DNA from: Ophiura sarsii
Taxonomy: Eukaryota; Echinodermata; Ophiuroidea; Amphilepidida; Ophiuridae
DNA: 64,000 nucleotides
Reading direction: 5' to 3'
Assembly: GCA_035610835.1 (NCBI GenBank)
Contig: CM069446.1
Span: forward strand, 48,399,625-48,463,624
Shown here piece after piece: positions 1-12,100 of the stretch (within the stretch, counting starts at the first letter, position 1; each line of letters starts with the position of its first letter). The translations under genes were made by a program, and so were the position numbers. Below the pieces are notes generated by a model that saw nothing but the letters and a program-made list of their open reading frames with translations, was not told the origin of the DNA and did not search any database.

Positions 1-640
1 TTTTCAATCTGTAGTAAAAGATTGATATTTTCAAACCTACAGATTGATATTTTCGTACACACGAATAAATGACTGGCAATTGGAAGAACAATATCATTGG
101 GCTTTTTATTAACATTCTCCAAAAAAATTTGTTCATGTGTACTGTTTTTTTGTGAATTAATGTTCTAACTTGCCATTTAATTATGAAATAGTTTAGGCCT
201 ATGTTGCAGATCGAATCATATGTTGAAATGTATAAATATACAATCCAAAGTGTTACGAAACCAATATGACCTACCTAACTGCGCATGTGTTGAATTCAAT
301 CTTTTTCTAGATTGAAAATTTAGTCGAGATTGACGGTACAAGCACACGTGTAGAGTGCAGTAATATGTATCAATCTTTTTATAGATTGGTCATGTGCCAT
401 TGATGATCATTAGCCATCTTCATGCAAATGCCAAATGGTATTGTTGGTACATGCTGTTCGCTGGTAGAGTCATGTTTTTTTCATATTTGTAACTTATTGA
501 TACCAGTATGTTTGATATATTATTATTATGTTATATAACTATGTATAGAATATAGATGAATGAAAAATAAAATGAATGGAGGAAGAAAAAAATCTATTTT
601 CTAAAAAAGTCATGGATAGAATTAAGGCGCCCCATAGAAG
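1..640. other. Upstream noncoding sequence
   Basis: AT-rich. The motif agattgatattttc and its relatives recur near 20-55 and 300-390 with inverted copies (caatctttttctagattg). No gene seen. Confidence 0.6.
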
Positions 641-662
641 AGATCACATAATATGCCTTTAA

Positions 663-945
663 AGGTAGATGTTCCGATTTTCAACTTGAAGTTTTCTATT
701 CTACATGAAAGGTCATCCTTAAAAAAGTCGTGTTCCAAAGTTTGAGTTGCATAGCTCTAATGGTTCTTATTTTAGACGCACAAGATGCTGTGAACTGTAC
801 CCATTGAGTAGTACACAAACTATATCGGTGGTTACCACCATTCGCGGTAATTCAACATTATTTCATCGATTTCTCCGTAATTATACCGATTTAGGCCGTC
901 AAATTTCAGTATGATGATGAGAAAAATACGAGCTTTCATATGATA
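663..945. mobile_element. Family 1 MITE copy, right end decayed
   Basis: Starts after TTAA (659-662) with aggtagatgttccgattttc and follows the family interior (tccaaagtttgagttgcata, cattgagtagtacacaaact) before diverging. Confidence 0.75.
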
Positions 946-1501
946 TGAAAATCTCCGTATGTTTGAAATAATTGTGATCGTAACATACGAATGTCCACTA
1001 TTTATGATATCTACAGTCAGTAGATAACATGTTGTGTAAGTAGTCCTGTAGTGAAAGTGTAAGTATAGTCCTGTAGTGAAAACAATGTAATTGTGTTAAG
1101 TTTCACTATAAAATATGAATGAATGTCCACTTTTCTGTGCTATTTTCAGTAGATAGTATGTTGTGTAACTATTAATATTATCATAAATACTGGAGAGCAG
1201 TATTTATGATATTATCCTGTTGAAAAACGCTCTGTGTTTAGTTTCACTATATATAAACTATTACTAAATGTACACTATTCCTGTTATCTTCAGTAGAATA
1301 ACATGTTGTGTAACTATAATCCTGTTGAAAACAATGCTTTATGTTTAGTTTCACTATAATCCTGTTGGGAAAATTGGTCTGTGTCTAGTTCCACTAAAAT
1401 CTATTAATGATTTCCACTATGACTTTTACCTTCAGTAGTAGATAGCATTGAATCCTATTTGAGAAAAAACACTCTGTGTTTAGCTTAACTATGAACTATT
1501 A

Positions 1502-1655
1502 AAGGTTATAGGTGTTCCGATTTCTGACTGTCGGTTCAATTTGATGTTTTCTATTCCAGAGTTTGAGTTGCATAACTCCAATGGTTCTTATTTTAGAGGC
1601 ACAAGGATCAATGTTCCCATTGAGTAGCACACAAACTAGCCGGTGGTTAATAATC
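1502..1655. mobile_element. Family 1 MITE fragment
   Basis: ttataggtgttccgattt, agagtttgagttgcataact and cattgagtagcacacaaact match the family interior with a deletion in the middle. It abuts a family 2 piece at ~1655. Confidence 0.7.
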
Positions 1656-2556
1656 ATGGTTTTAGGGGTTGAAAATGTTCGCTAGCGCTAGCGAACAGTT
1701 TATTTTCACTCTATTTTCTATCAGAAACATTGGCCGTATCCGCAGATATCTGGACTGTAATAGCACTGAGAAACTCGTTCATGCATTTGTCTCTTCTCGT
1801 CTGGACTCAAATAACAGTATATATGGACTTCCAGCTTCTCAATTAAGCAAATTACAGCGCATCCATGCCGCTGCCCGGCTGGTAACCTTGACAAAGAAGC
1901 GTGTCTGCGTGTACATATAAGCCCAGTGTTAAAAGATCTTCACTGGTTGTCTGTGGAGAGCCGTATTGTTTTTAAACTTATGCTTTTGACATACAAAGCA
2001 CTATAAAATAACCAGGCTCCAAAGTACTTATGCGACCTTATTTCCATCAAGGAACCCACACGCACTCTTAGGTCAAATGCATCTGTCATCTTACAACGGA
2101 GGAAAACTAACACTGTCACGGTACCTACGGCCAAAGATCATTCTCTCATGCATCTCCTGAACTTTGGAACCGGCTCCCATCTCATGTTAGAAATGCCACA
2201 TCACTGCAGCAATTCAAGAGCTCGCTCAAGACTCACCTGCTGCAGCAAATGACTTTATAATGTTTTGTATCTTTGTTCATATTTTGTACTCAGCTTTTTT
2301 TGTTCAGCGCACTGGGGTCTTGCGACGGAGTGCGCTTAATAAGCATGGTTTATTATTATTATTATTATTATTATATTATTTTCCCTCTAAAAAACATGAT
2401 TTTGACTTAGTAATTAGAAATTGTATCCCTCTGTAACTCAGTGATATATGTATGATTAATGATCAGAAATGTAAATCTTCAAGCAAATCTGCTTCCAATT
2501 TTTTTCGAGGATTGAGGGCGTCCTCTGGAAAAGATCACATAATATACCTTTAATGA
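1655..2556. mobile_element. Family 2 MITE split by a LINE fragment
   Basis: Left piece cagtttattttcactctat (to ~1713) and right piece ctctaaaaaacatgattttg through gatcacataatataccttta (2372-2556) are the two sides of one family 2 element, with the LINE at 1714-2371 between them. Confidence 0.7.
1714..2371 (+). mobile_element. LINE 3' fragment (CR1/Jockey-like RT end)
   Basis: Encodes, with frame breaks, the well-known C-terminal end of non-LTR reverse transcriptases: IRNIGRIRRYL, KLVHAFVSSRLDSNNS, YGLPASQLSKLQRIH and AARLVT, then LHWLSVESRIVFKL and PTRTLRS in other frames. It ends with a short 3' UTR and an (ATT)n tail at 2350-2371. It interrupts a MITE: the flanks match the two sides of the copy at 36538-36822. 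Confidence 0.85.
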
Positions 2557-3128
2557 ATATCCACTGGCACTGTTAATGTTATCTTCTGTAGATATAGCAT
2601 TGTGTAACTATAATCCTGTTAAAAACTATGTTCTGTGTTTAGTTTCACCACAAACTATATATGAATGTCTACTACTTCTGTTATTATTTTGGAAACTAAA
2701 ATCCCATTGAAAACAATGCTCTATAATTAGTTTCACTATAAACTATAAATGAATGCCCACTATTTCTGTTATCTTCAGTAGATAGCATATTGTGTAATTA
2801 TAATCCTGTTGAAAACAGTGGTCTATGCTTAATTTCCCTACAAGCTAATAATGAATATCCACTATTTCTGTTATTTTCAGTAATAGATATCATGTTGTGT
2901 AAGTATAAACTATCTTTTAGTAGTAGGATTTGTTCTGTCAACAAATGGAACAATATCAAAGTTTATTTTAATCTTTCGATACCAGGTCCTTATCAGTCGT
3001 AGTAATGTGAGCCCTGAACAAAATTCAGGTCACTGCATGTGGATGGGGGAAAAACAATCAAGACACAGTCGATAGCGTATCGTTTGTTAGCCTTATTACA
3101 GTTTTACACGATTGATTTCGGATAGGCT

Positions 3129-3174
3129 ATGGCCTCAACAACGCTTTTCAATTTTGCAAATTCTGTTGAGCAAG
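3129..3174 (+). CDS. SMS: SMS exon 1 (start exon)
   Basis: Encodes [15 protein letters not shown] plus one base, ending at a CAAG/gtaagc donor. The reading matches the start of vertebrate SMS and joins in phase to exon 2 to make the Asp codon before EWATIRERL. The ATG is the first in this frame. No TATA box is evident just upstream; the transcription start is not determined. Confidence 0.8.
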
Positions 3175-6100
3175 GTAAGCAACCGATATTTTTGCTGTTT
3201 CATTTCGCGTATTGTAGGCTAGGCTGATTTACTAATTACTAATATAATAAAAAATAAGCTTATTTAAATTTTAAACTTTTAAAGTTTATATATATTATTA
3301 ATATTATACTACTAGCCAGTACTCCATTTACTACCACTGCCAGTCCGAGTGACTGTACCTGGGAGGTATTTGACACCTCCCTGCTACTACAATGTACAAT
3401 ATATAGTCTACATCACAACAATAACAATTAACAACTTAGGGGGAGGGAACACTGACTGAGCCACCCTCCCATATAGACTTTTACTTTTTTTTAGTGCTCA
3501 CCTAGTACAACAAGTCAATTGGCTATAAATCTTGCTAGGCATCCCGTACGGAATAAACCGTGTACTACGACAACACATTTGAATTGGTATGAGCATGCGC
3601 ACATCAGTTACGGGACATCTAGCAAGACATTGCCCAACAAATCATACTTAGTGTTATTTGTCATCAGTTGGTATTATTCATCATAGGTAGGGATGTTCAT
3701 ATCATTGACTACAGAGGGCGACATTTTTTTGAAATTTGTCGCCAAAGTATGTAGAAAACTCCATGTTTACTTCATTTAAATCCAGCGAAAAAGGAAGACA
3801 CAAGCTGGGATGTATTCACTGATGTCTTACTAACCACACACAAGCAACTGGACATCATGATTTTAAAGCCCTAACAAGCTAAAATAGTTTAAAATTTGCA
3901 TGACTTGACCAGTTTTAGCAATATAAGGCAAACTACTTTTGGTTATAACTTTGTTATTATTCAGCCTGCTGACATGGTTGAACCATCAGTTTTTATTGCA
4001 AAGTACTTTGTTTCCATGTATTCCATTTTCAAAATTTTATGAACATGCTTATCATAGGGTATTTTGCGTTGGTAGGGAAAACAAAACAAAAAACCACCAA
4101 CGTATGGGTTTCCTGTACTAGTGCTCACCTGGCATTGACCAAACGCATCAATTATTATTTGGATGAAATTCAATCCGGATTCGCCTAGCCTATCTTTTGA
4201 TGTCCGTGTGACACACACACAAACATTTTCACAAACCGCTCGTTCTGTAATTGACTCACAAAATGGCTGACTTTTGTGTTTTGAATGGTATATATTTTAC
4301 TTTAGCCTTTAGGCTAGTTGATAAAACATTCTAATGTGACCTTCCTGAACACTTTTGTCCAGCTGAAATAGATAGACCGTTTAAGGAAAACATTGATTGA
4401 TGTAACGAAAGCGAGGCGAAGCACGTAATGTTTACATTAATTTTGCCTAGTCTCGATTAGGCCTAATTGATTAAATGTATCTATCAGGCCTCAAATTCTG
4501 TCAATTTAGGGGCACGGCCACTTTGGCCTTAACAATAACACATTTTGAAGGGCATCAAGGCCATGTCCTGGGGCACCAAGGCCAAACCAATATTGGAATG
4601 AAAGGGCACCAAGGCCATTTTAGTTTACATTATTTATACCATAATTTCACATGTAAACTTCACTAGGACTTTTATTAAATACTTTACAGCATGAAACGAG
4701 ACAGTCTGTTTATTTTGTCAATCAACATATTTTAATACTGTATCATTGTCATGTTGTGAATTTGTGATGTTATATGTACGTTGCTGTTGGAAAGCAGAGC
4801 AGTGAGCATTAGCGTAGCTAGAGACAAGGCGGATACATGTTTAAAAACAAGTTGTGACTCATTCATGTCAGCTCTGCTCTGGTGAATTAACTATTTTTCA
4901 ATTGGTTTACGTAAGTGATTGACATTGTTTAAGTTTCGGGCCCAGTTTTTTGTTTGATGAGATGGATGCACAGTTAATTAGCGTTCTGGTGGATAGATGA
5001 AAACTTTACACCTTGAATGGACTGTCACATCGTCATTTTTGTAAAATTTTAAAGCACATAGGCCTATTGCACCTTTCAAAATCGGATTGAACTTGGAAAA
5101 ATTTGATCAAAGTTAAGTTTATCGGAACCCCCAACCGTGAGCCAAAAGGGCACCACGGCCACTGTTAAAAATAGGGCACGGCCATTATGGCCGTGATTTT
5201 TTTACTGATCCGAGGGCATCGCGGCCAGATGCGAGGGCATCGCGGCAATGGCCGCGATGTAATTTGAGCCCTGGTATCTATGGCTGTGAATCGGGTACAG
5301 GCACAATGTTGAAGGGAACCATTTTAGTTACCTGAAAAATCCTCCGTTTTTAGGTACCTTAAAGTCGATTTCGAGTTGCCCGTTACCCTCCCGTGTCCCT
5401 TTTTTTCACCCGCATCAAAATTTCAAGATTGCCAAAAAATGCATTTTCAAAACATCGAATTGAGCAATTTCAAACATATTTTGCACTTTCATGAAACTGG
5501 GAAGGCGCAAAAGCAGGTTTTTTATTGTAAATACTGTGAAGCCCCCGTATGGGTTGATCAAACATACCGTATTATCCCTATAAAAGCGCCCAGTGCGGTT
5601 AACTAAGTCATTTTGGGTGGGCGCTTATTTGTAGGCCTATACTGATTTACAAAGTTGTTGACCGTCAAGGTTGCAAAATTCAACAACCTTTACGTTCCAA
5701 GACTGCAAAATTTGATGTTTTGCAATTCAAGATGGCGGCCTCCACGAATGACAACAAACACGAAACGTGCGTATTTCGGATGGTTTCTGTTGCTGTTTGA
5801 AAGCATAACACACGGTTTAAGTTCACTTTTGGATCACAAACAATATGTCAAGTATGTCTGAAGTTAAAATAACCACAATTTCCTCTTTATTTTCAAGCAA
5901 TTTGTAGTCCGAGACTTAGTGTGATGTGAGTAACTTTTAAGTAAGCTTATTTTTTGGGTGGGCGGTTAATTAGTAGGTCATGGGCGCTTAGTAGGGATAA
6001 TACGGTACATATTTACAACTCTTATCAAATAATGAATGAAAAGGTCGCCTCATCAGCCATTAAAAAAAAAGTAATAGGAATTTCATAATTAATTAACTTA

Positions 6101-9100
6101 ACTTTAATGAAGTTTAAAGTCCATATTTGAATGAATTATCATAAATAAGGATGATCTTATACCATGTACACAAAAATATCACAATTTGCTCAATAAATTA
6201 CCTAAATATAGGGAATAATACCTTTGTCATTCCGCACCGTCATTCCGCAACATGTCATTCCGCAACGCTCGTTAGCGCTATTTATTAACAGAATTTTCCA
6301 ATTTTTTTTTATCATTGTGAAGCGTGTCAATTGTGTGCAGAGAAAAAATAGTTATATGAAAATAGGGTACATTTTTTTCTTGCTATCCTAAAAAATTGTA
6401 CTTTTGCGTTGCGGAATGACATGAGATTATGCATACTAATTACCTGGATTAACGAGACTAATCGGCCGTTGATCAAAATTAAATTGATATCAAAACTTTT
6501 CCCATCAGTACTACTATTGTGCCTGACATTTATTTAAACATCATACCTATGTGTCTAAAAGATATGGAATAAATAAAAACAAGCCTTTTCACTGATTTTG
6601 TAAGCTGCAAATATGCAAATTTATGCTAATTAGTTTATACATCAAAAAACATAGTATCGCTAAACAAACTAAAAATTCCTGAACTTTGGACTCTTGCCTA
6701 CATTATAGGCATAGAATTAAACTTTGGATGCAAATTTGAAATTTTGGCTATTTGGTTGACATTTGCTTGGAATTGCCCATGTACATAAAAGTATACAATT
6801 TTTCAAATGAAATGAGACGGAGAATCTATATTTGGTATTAAATTTCCCCAAAATAAGTGATTTCTACATTTTGCTCAAAAATCACTTTTTTGGCGCCAAA
6901 AATGTTCAGACAACTTAACAAAATCAGTTTTTGTTTAAACATTTCAATATTTCACCAAAATCATCTAAAGTCAATTATCTAGGAAGCACTTCTTTTTTTT
7001 TGCTTAAAATTTTTTAGTTTTGAAAATATTGACCAAAAAGTGCCAACAATGAGATTTTTATCTCAAAAATCACATTTTTGGCACTTTTTGGATGCATATC
7101 TTGAGTTTAAAATCCATAATCGAAAAAATAAAAAAATGCCTCCTAGCGCTGAAAGTCCTCTACACAATGGTAGTAAAATCTTACCTGATAGTTTGATATC
7201 TTTTTAGTTAAATGCGGTCTGAAAAATCGTAAAATTCCTTCAAATTTGAACTTCTAGAAAACAGCGATTTAGTAAAAATATTGACATTTTCCACCATTTA
7301 AAGCTAAATGTTCACAGAATACAGGGGCGTATGACCTAAAAAGCGAGTATACTAGTATGAACAATGATAATAAACTATCAGATTCAATTTATATTGTCAC
7401 AATGTGAAGAAATTGGAAGAAAACTGAAATTTAAATGATCATAAGATTGGCCTTTGTTTACATTTTTAGACATTGTTTTGCGCTCTTTTGTTTTTCGCGT
7501 CTACGTCGCGGATATTAAGCGGCGCGTCTAGTATTACGCGCGGGAAGTTTCAGCGCGCGACGCAATGATCGAACAGCTGTCGCAGCATTTGAAAAGCGCG
7601 GAACTCCGCTTAAATTCCCGCCAAATAACCATGCGCCTTTTCCTGGCTCAAACTTACCAAAACAACAATTTTAAATCACCCAAAAGAACGGGAAATAATC
7701 GCTTCCGATTAGTAACTTATGATGGTAATGATAGAATACATATAAAAGTATAAAATAATAGAGAAATATGAAATTCAATTTTTGAAACAAGTGCCGGGTT
7801 GACACTGCCCTTAAGGAAATTGGGTCTCCTGGTGAAGTCAATAATTTCTTGTTCTATTCATTCATTTATTAAGTTTATTGATTCTTTTATCATGTTTGTC
7901 CTATGCTGGGCATGCATGGATCATTCAGGATTGACATAGGCCTAATCCCAACTTATCTTTTCTGGCATTTCTGGAGCAATCAATAACTTCTTTTCATTAA
8001 CATGATGCCTTCAAGATGAGATGGATGCTGATTATGCAATCTGCACAGATTAGTTTTTTACAAGCATGGACTTATTTTATAGACTGATTAAGTCTGTGTT
8101 TCAAGAGATGGTTAGCTTCCACCTTACACACTTGCCTGAATAGAAATTATAGATGGATATTGGTCAAAAACCAGGTGAGCCTTTATTTTTATTGTTAAAC
8201 CTGTCTGTTAAAGTGTTATTTCTGGGAAAAACAGAATTTAGACATTAATTACCTTGTCCTTGTTAATTTATTCACTTATCAATTTGAATCCGGGACATGG
8301 GGGACCTGGGACTTAGTCAGAGATGTCTACATTCTGCCAGCGTTACATCCCTGACAATGTCCCCATTAAGTCCCGGCAGTGCAGGGCATATTTAATGTAC
8401 ATCCCCTGCTATATATGGCCCGGCCCCCGCAAGCTGGGCTCTGTGTAACGATCCCCGTACAATCCCTGCCCCTTTATAGCTGGGACTTGTTACAAGCTCC
8501 GTCAACCCAAGCATGATGGACTTCAATCAAAACATTTATTAGTATGGCAGTAATTTATTATCAGTAAATCATCTTTCATGAAATTTCACCTTCAAAAAAC
8601 ATACTTACGTCACTTTTCAAATTAACCTTATAATGTTATTCTATTGAACTATGTATCTTTTTGGCCTGTTTTCATGATTTCTTGTTTTGTAGCTTTTTAT
8701 GACATCACAATCATCATTCAATCATCATTGTTTGTAGTGATCATAGTAAAATTATCAAAACAGTTCTGTAAACAGCACAGTTTCAGCTTTTGTATGATAA
8801 ATATCTCCAATATGAAAAATCCCACTGTTTCACAGATCGCATCACATGTCATGTATCGACATAGGTAGACTACTTTGAAAAGAGTGCTCAATTCTGCAAG
8901 GAAGAGCGTAATAAAAATTCAAAGTAATAGACAAGATGTTGCAATTTGGCTGCAGGTCAACATTCATATTTAAAAACAATTAATAGTCGCAATCAGGTAT
9001 AATATAGAACCCCAAGGAATATTTCATGGGAAAAGGGTTAAAATGATGGCACTCGGTGGATAATCAGTTAAATCTGGTAAAGCCATGTGCCGAATTCTGC

Positions 9101-12100
9101 TGATAAATTTGATGTGATCTACATCAAAATTACCAAATTGTGAAATATTACATGATATACTGTGAATTAAGGTAAACCGTAAACGGGTTCAGATGGTAGT
9201 TAATTAGTATAATGTCTAGAAGTATTACTTTGTTGCAAAAATCCCAATTTCCAGGAAAATTGGGGGCGCACTCCAAAACATATCTCTCAATGCCCCTTTA
9301 AACTATTATCACACTAGAAACATAAGTCAAATTGACATTGACCAATTTTGTCTTGTCATGAACCACGGTCAGTCAGTACCTATTTTTACTTTTTATTTTT
9401 CAGATGAGTGGGCTACCATACGAGAGAGGCTGACAGAGGTGTTCCAGGCCGCTGGCTTTACCCGTGAACCCTACACAGTGCAATATACCAACCCAAAGGA
9501 TACAGACAATGCTACAGCATCTGGAGGAACGTTAATTTTATATTGCGGCGATGATGGAAGGTAATTAAATAAATTAATACTTGTAGTGTTGCTAAAGTGA
9601 TGCATTTAGTAGCCCAATAGTGGAGTCTTGTTAAAGCACCAAATAATAGTAACCCGTCACGTCAAAATGGACATGTTGGAGGCCCGGGTCAAATCTGAAT
9701 TATTGGTATGGTATGACTATAACCCTAACCCCACTGAATCTCACTAAATCTCACTGCCAGAAACTATCTCCAGTGCAGTGCACGTGCTGCTGCATTGCTG
9801 CGATGACGTCACCTACCGCAGGCATATGTGGCCACGGAGTTTGTGGCCGCATAGCCGCTAGGGAGTTAGCTCAGTTGGTAGAGGGACAGACTTGGGTGCG
9901 GATGGTCCCGCGATCGAATCCCGGGGGGTGCTGGGTGATTTTTCGGGTACAAAAAATAGCACTTTTTCCCCCCTCCCCCGATACGCACAAAAAACTAGCT
10001 TTACTGGTTAGGGATCTATAGAGCACATTTTAAACTTTGAAATTATACCATTTTGAAGGTAATCATACTTTATACACACGATTTGATTTGAAGAAGCATG
10101 TTTTTACTGTTATTTTCTTGATATTTCACCAAATATTGCCGACAACATTTCCTTTTTGACGTGACTGGTCACGTCAGTGCTCCAGTATATTAAACAAGGC
10201 TCAAGATAACAGGGTTTTTTTTTACCTGGAGCTACTTTTTTCCAAAGTAGCGCCCGGATCATGGGATTTATTGAGAACCAGGAGCTACTTTCAGTCTACC
10301 GGGAGCTAACTTTTTATTATATCGTATTGTCAAATCGAAATTCGATGTTTTGGGCAAGATTCCCGATCGTCAACGGGCGCTGGTTTGGACAAAATATCAG
10401 CGCTCGGTTGTTTATTTTTCAGCTATGGCAGGAGGACCGAGGGGTAAAAATCGCCCAGCGCCCACTTATCTTGAGCCTTGATATTAAACCAATTATTGGA
10501 TACAGATACTATAAGATAGCAGGCGCTATCTGAAAGAATATTACTTTTAAGCTGTTGTAATAACAGCAGGTATTAGCAGTTAAAATTTATATTTTGTTGA
10601 ACAAATCCAAGAATTGTACTCACAATTAGGCGTTTTCGTCAACCAGTTCGGTTGACTTCTTCAGTAATAGCTTGATCCACTTCTGTTTCCTGCGAGAGAT
10701 GATATTCTCGCAGGATTCAAAGTTGTGATGAGTGGATCAAACACGTGGCTCAGAGAATAAATGCCCTTGTCGCGGTATGTTAGGCCCTGTCGTCGTATCC
10801 AAATCGCTTCTCGCATCCATCTATAGGGCATTTATTCTCCAAGTCACAATTCTTGGATTTGTTCAACAAAATATCAATTTTGATTTATATCTACAATCCT
10901 GATGAACTTATTCAAACAAATTTACTATGTAATTTTATTAATGATATTTTTATGCCTGTATATATTATAATACACATATTTGTAAAGCACTTTGATCTAC
11001 AGAAAAGGCGCTATATAAAAGCCTTTTATTTTAATAATAATAGTAATAATAATAGAGCTTTGTAAAGAGTTCGTGATGCCATTTAAGGAAAATTAGAGGG
11101 AAAAAAGCTTCTAAAAACACCTCTTTTCACTATCGCAGGAGTGCAACATTACAGAGCTACACCGGGCCGTGTACTTGTTTTTAAATTATATTTGCGAGTT
11201 TTTAATGTGTTATGTTTGCATTGCATGTTGTTTCTAAATTATTCTTGATAATTATTCTTGATAATTATTCTTGATAATTATTCTATGTAATTTACTATTT
11301 TATTTTATTAATGATATTTTTATGCCTGTATATTATAATACACATATTTGTAAAGCGCTTTGATCTACAGAAAAGGCGCTATATAAAAGCCTTTTAATAA
11401 TAATAGTAATAATAATAGAGCTTTGTAAAGAGTTCGTGATGCCATTTAAGGAAAATCAGAGGGGAAAAAAGCTTCTGAAAAAACTCTCTTTTACTAAAAT
11501 GTAATTTTCACAATCGCAGGAGTGTAACATTACATTACTGGGCCGTGTACTCGTAGAGCTCTGTAAAGAGTTTGTGATGATGCCATTAAGGAAAATTAGA
11601 GGGGGAAAAAGCTTCTGAAAAAAACCCTCTCTTCTTACTATAATTTTCACTATTGCAGAAGTGCAACATTACAAAGCTACACAGGGCTGTGTACTCGTAG
11701 AGCTCTGTAAAGAGTTTGTGATGCCATTTAAGGAAAATTAGAGGGGGAAAAAGCTTCTGAAAAAACTCTCTTTTTACTCAAATCTAATTTTCACAATCGC
11801 AGGAGTGCAACATTACAAAGCTACACCGGGCCATACTTGTAGCTCTGTAAAGAGTTTGTGAGGGCATTCAATTTATAAGGATAATTAGAGGGGGAAAAAG
11901 CTTCTGAAAAAACCTCTTTTTACTAAAATCTTATTTTTACTATTGCAGGAGTGCAACATTACAGAGCTACACCGGGCCGTGTACTCGTAGAGCTCTGTAA
12001 AGAGTTTGTGATGCCATTAATGAAAATTAGAGGGGGAAAAGCTTCTGAAAATAACACCTCTTTTTACTATATCATTTTCACTATTGCAGGAGTGCAACAT

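Larger units (their letters stand above)
1010..2900. repeat. ~100-bp tandem repeat array, interrupted
   Basis: Units with gatagcatgttgtgtaacta, taatcctgttgaaaacaatg, tgtttagtttcactataaac and atgtccactatttctgttat occupy 1010-1500 and 2557-2900. The middle is filled by MITE and LINE sequence. Confidence 0.8.
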
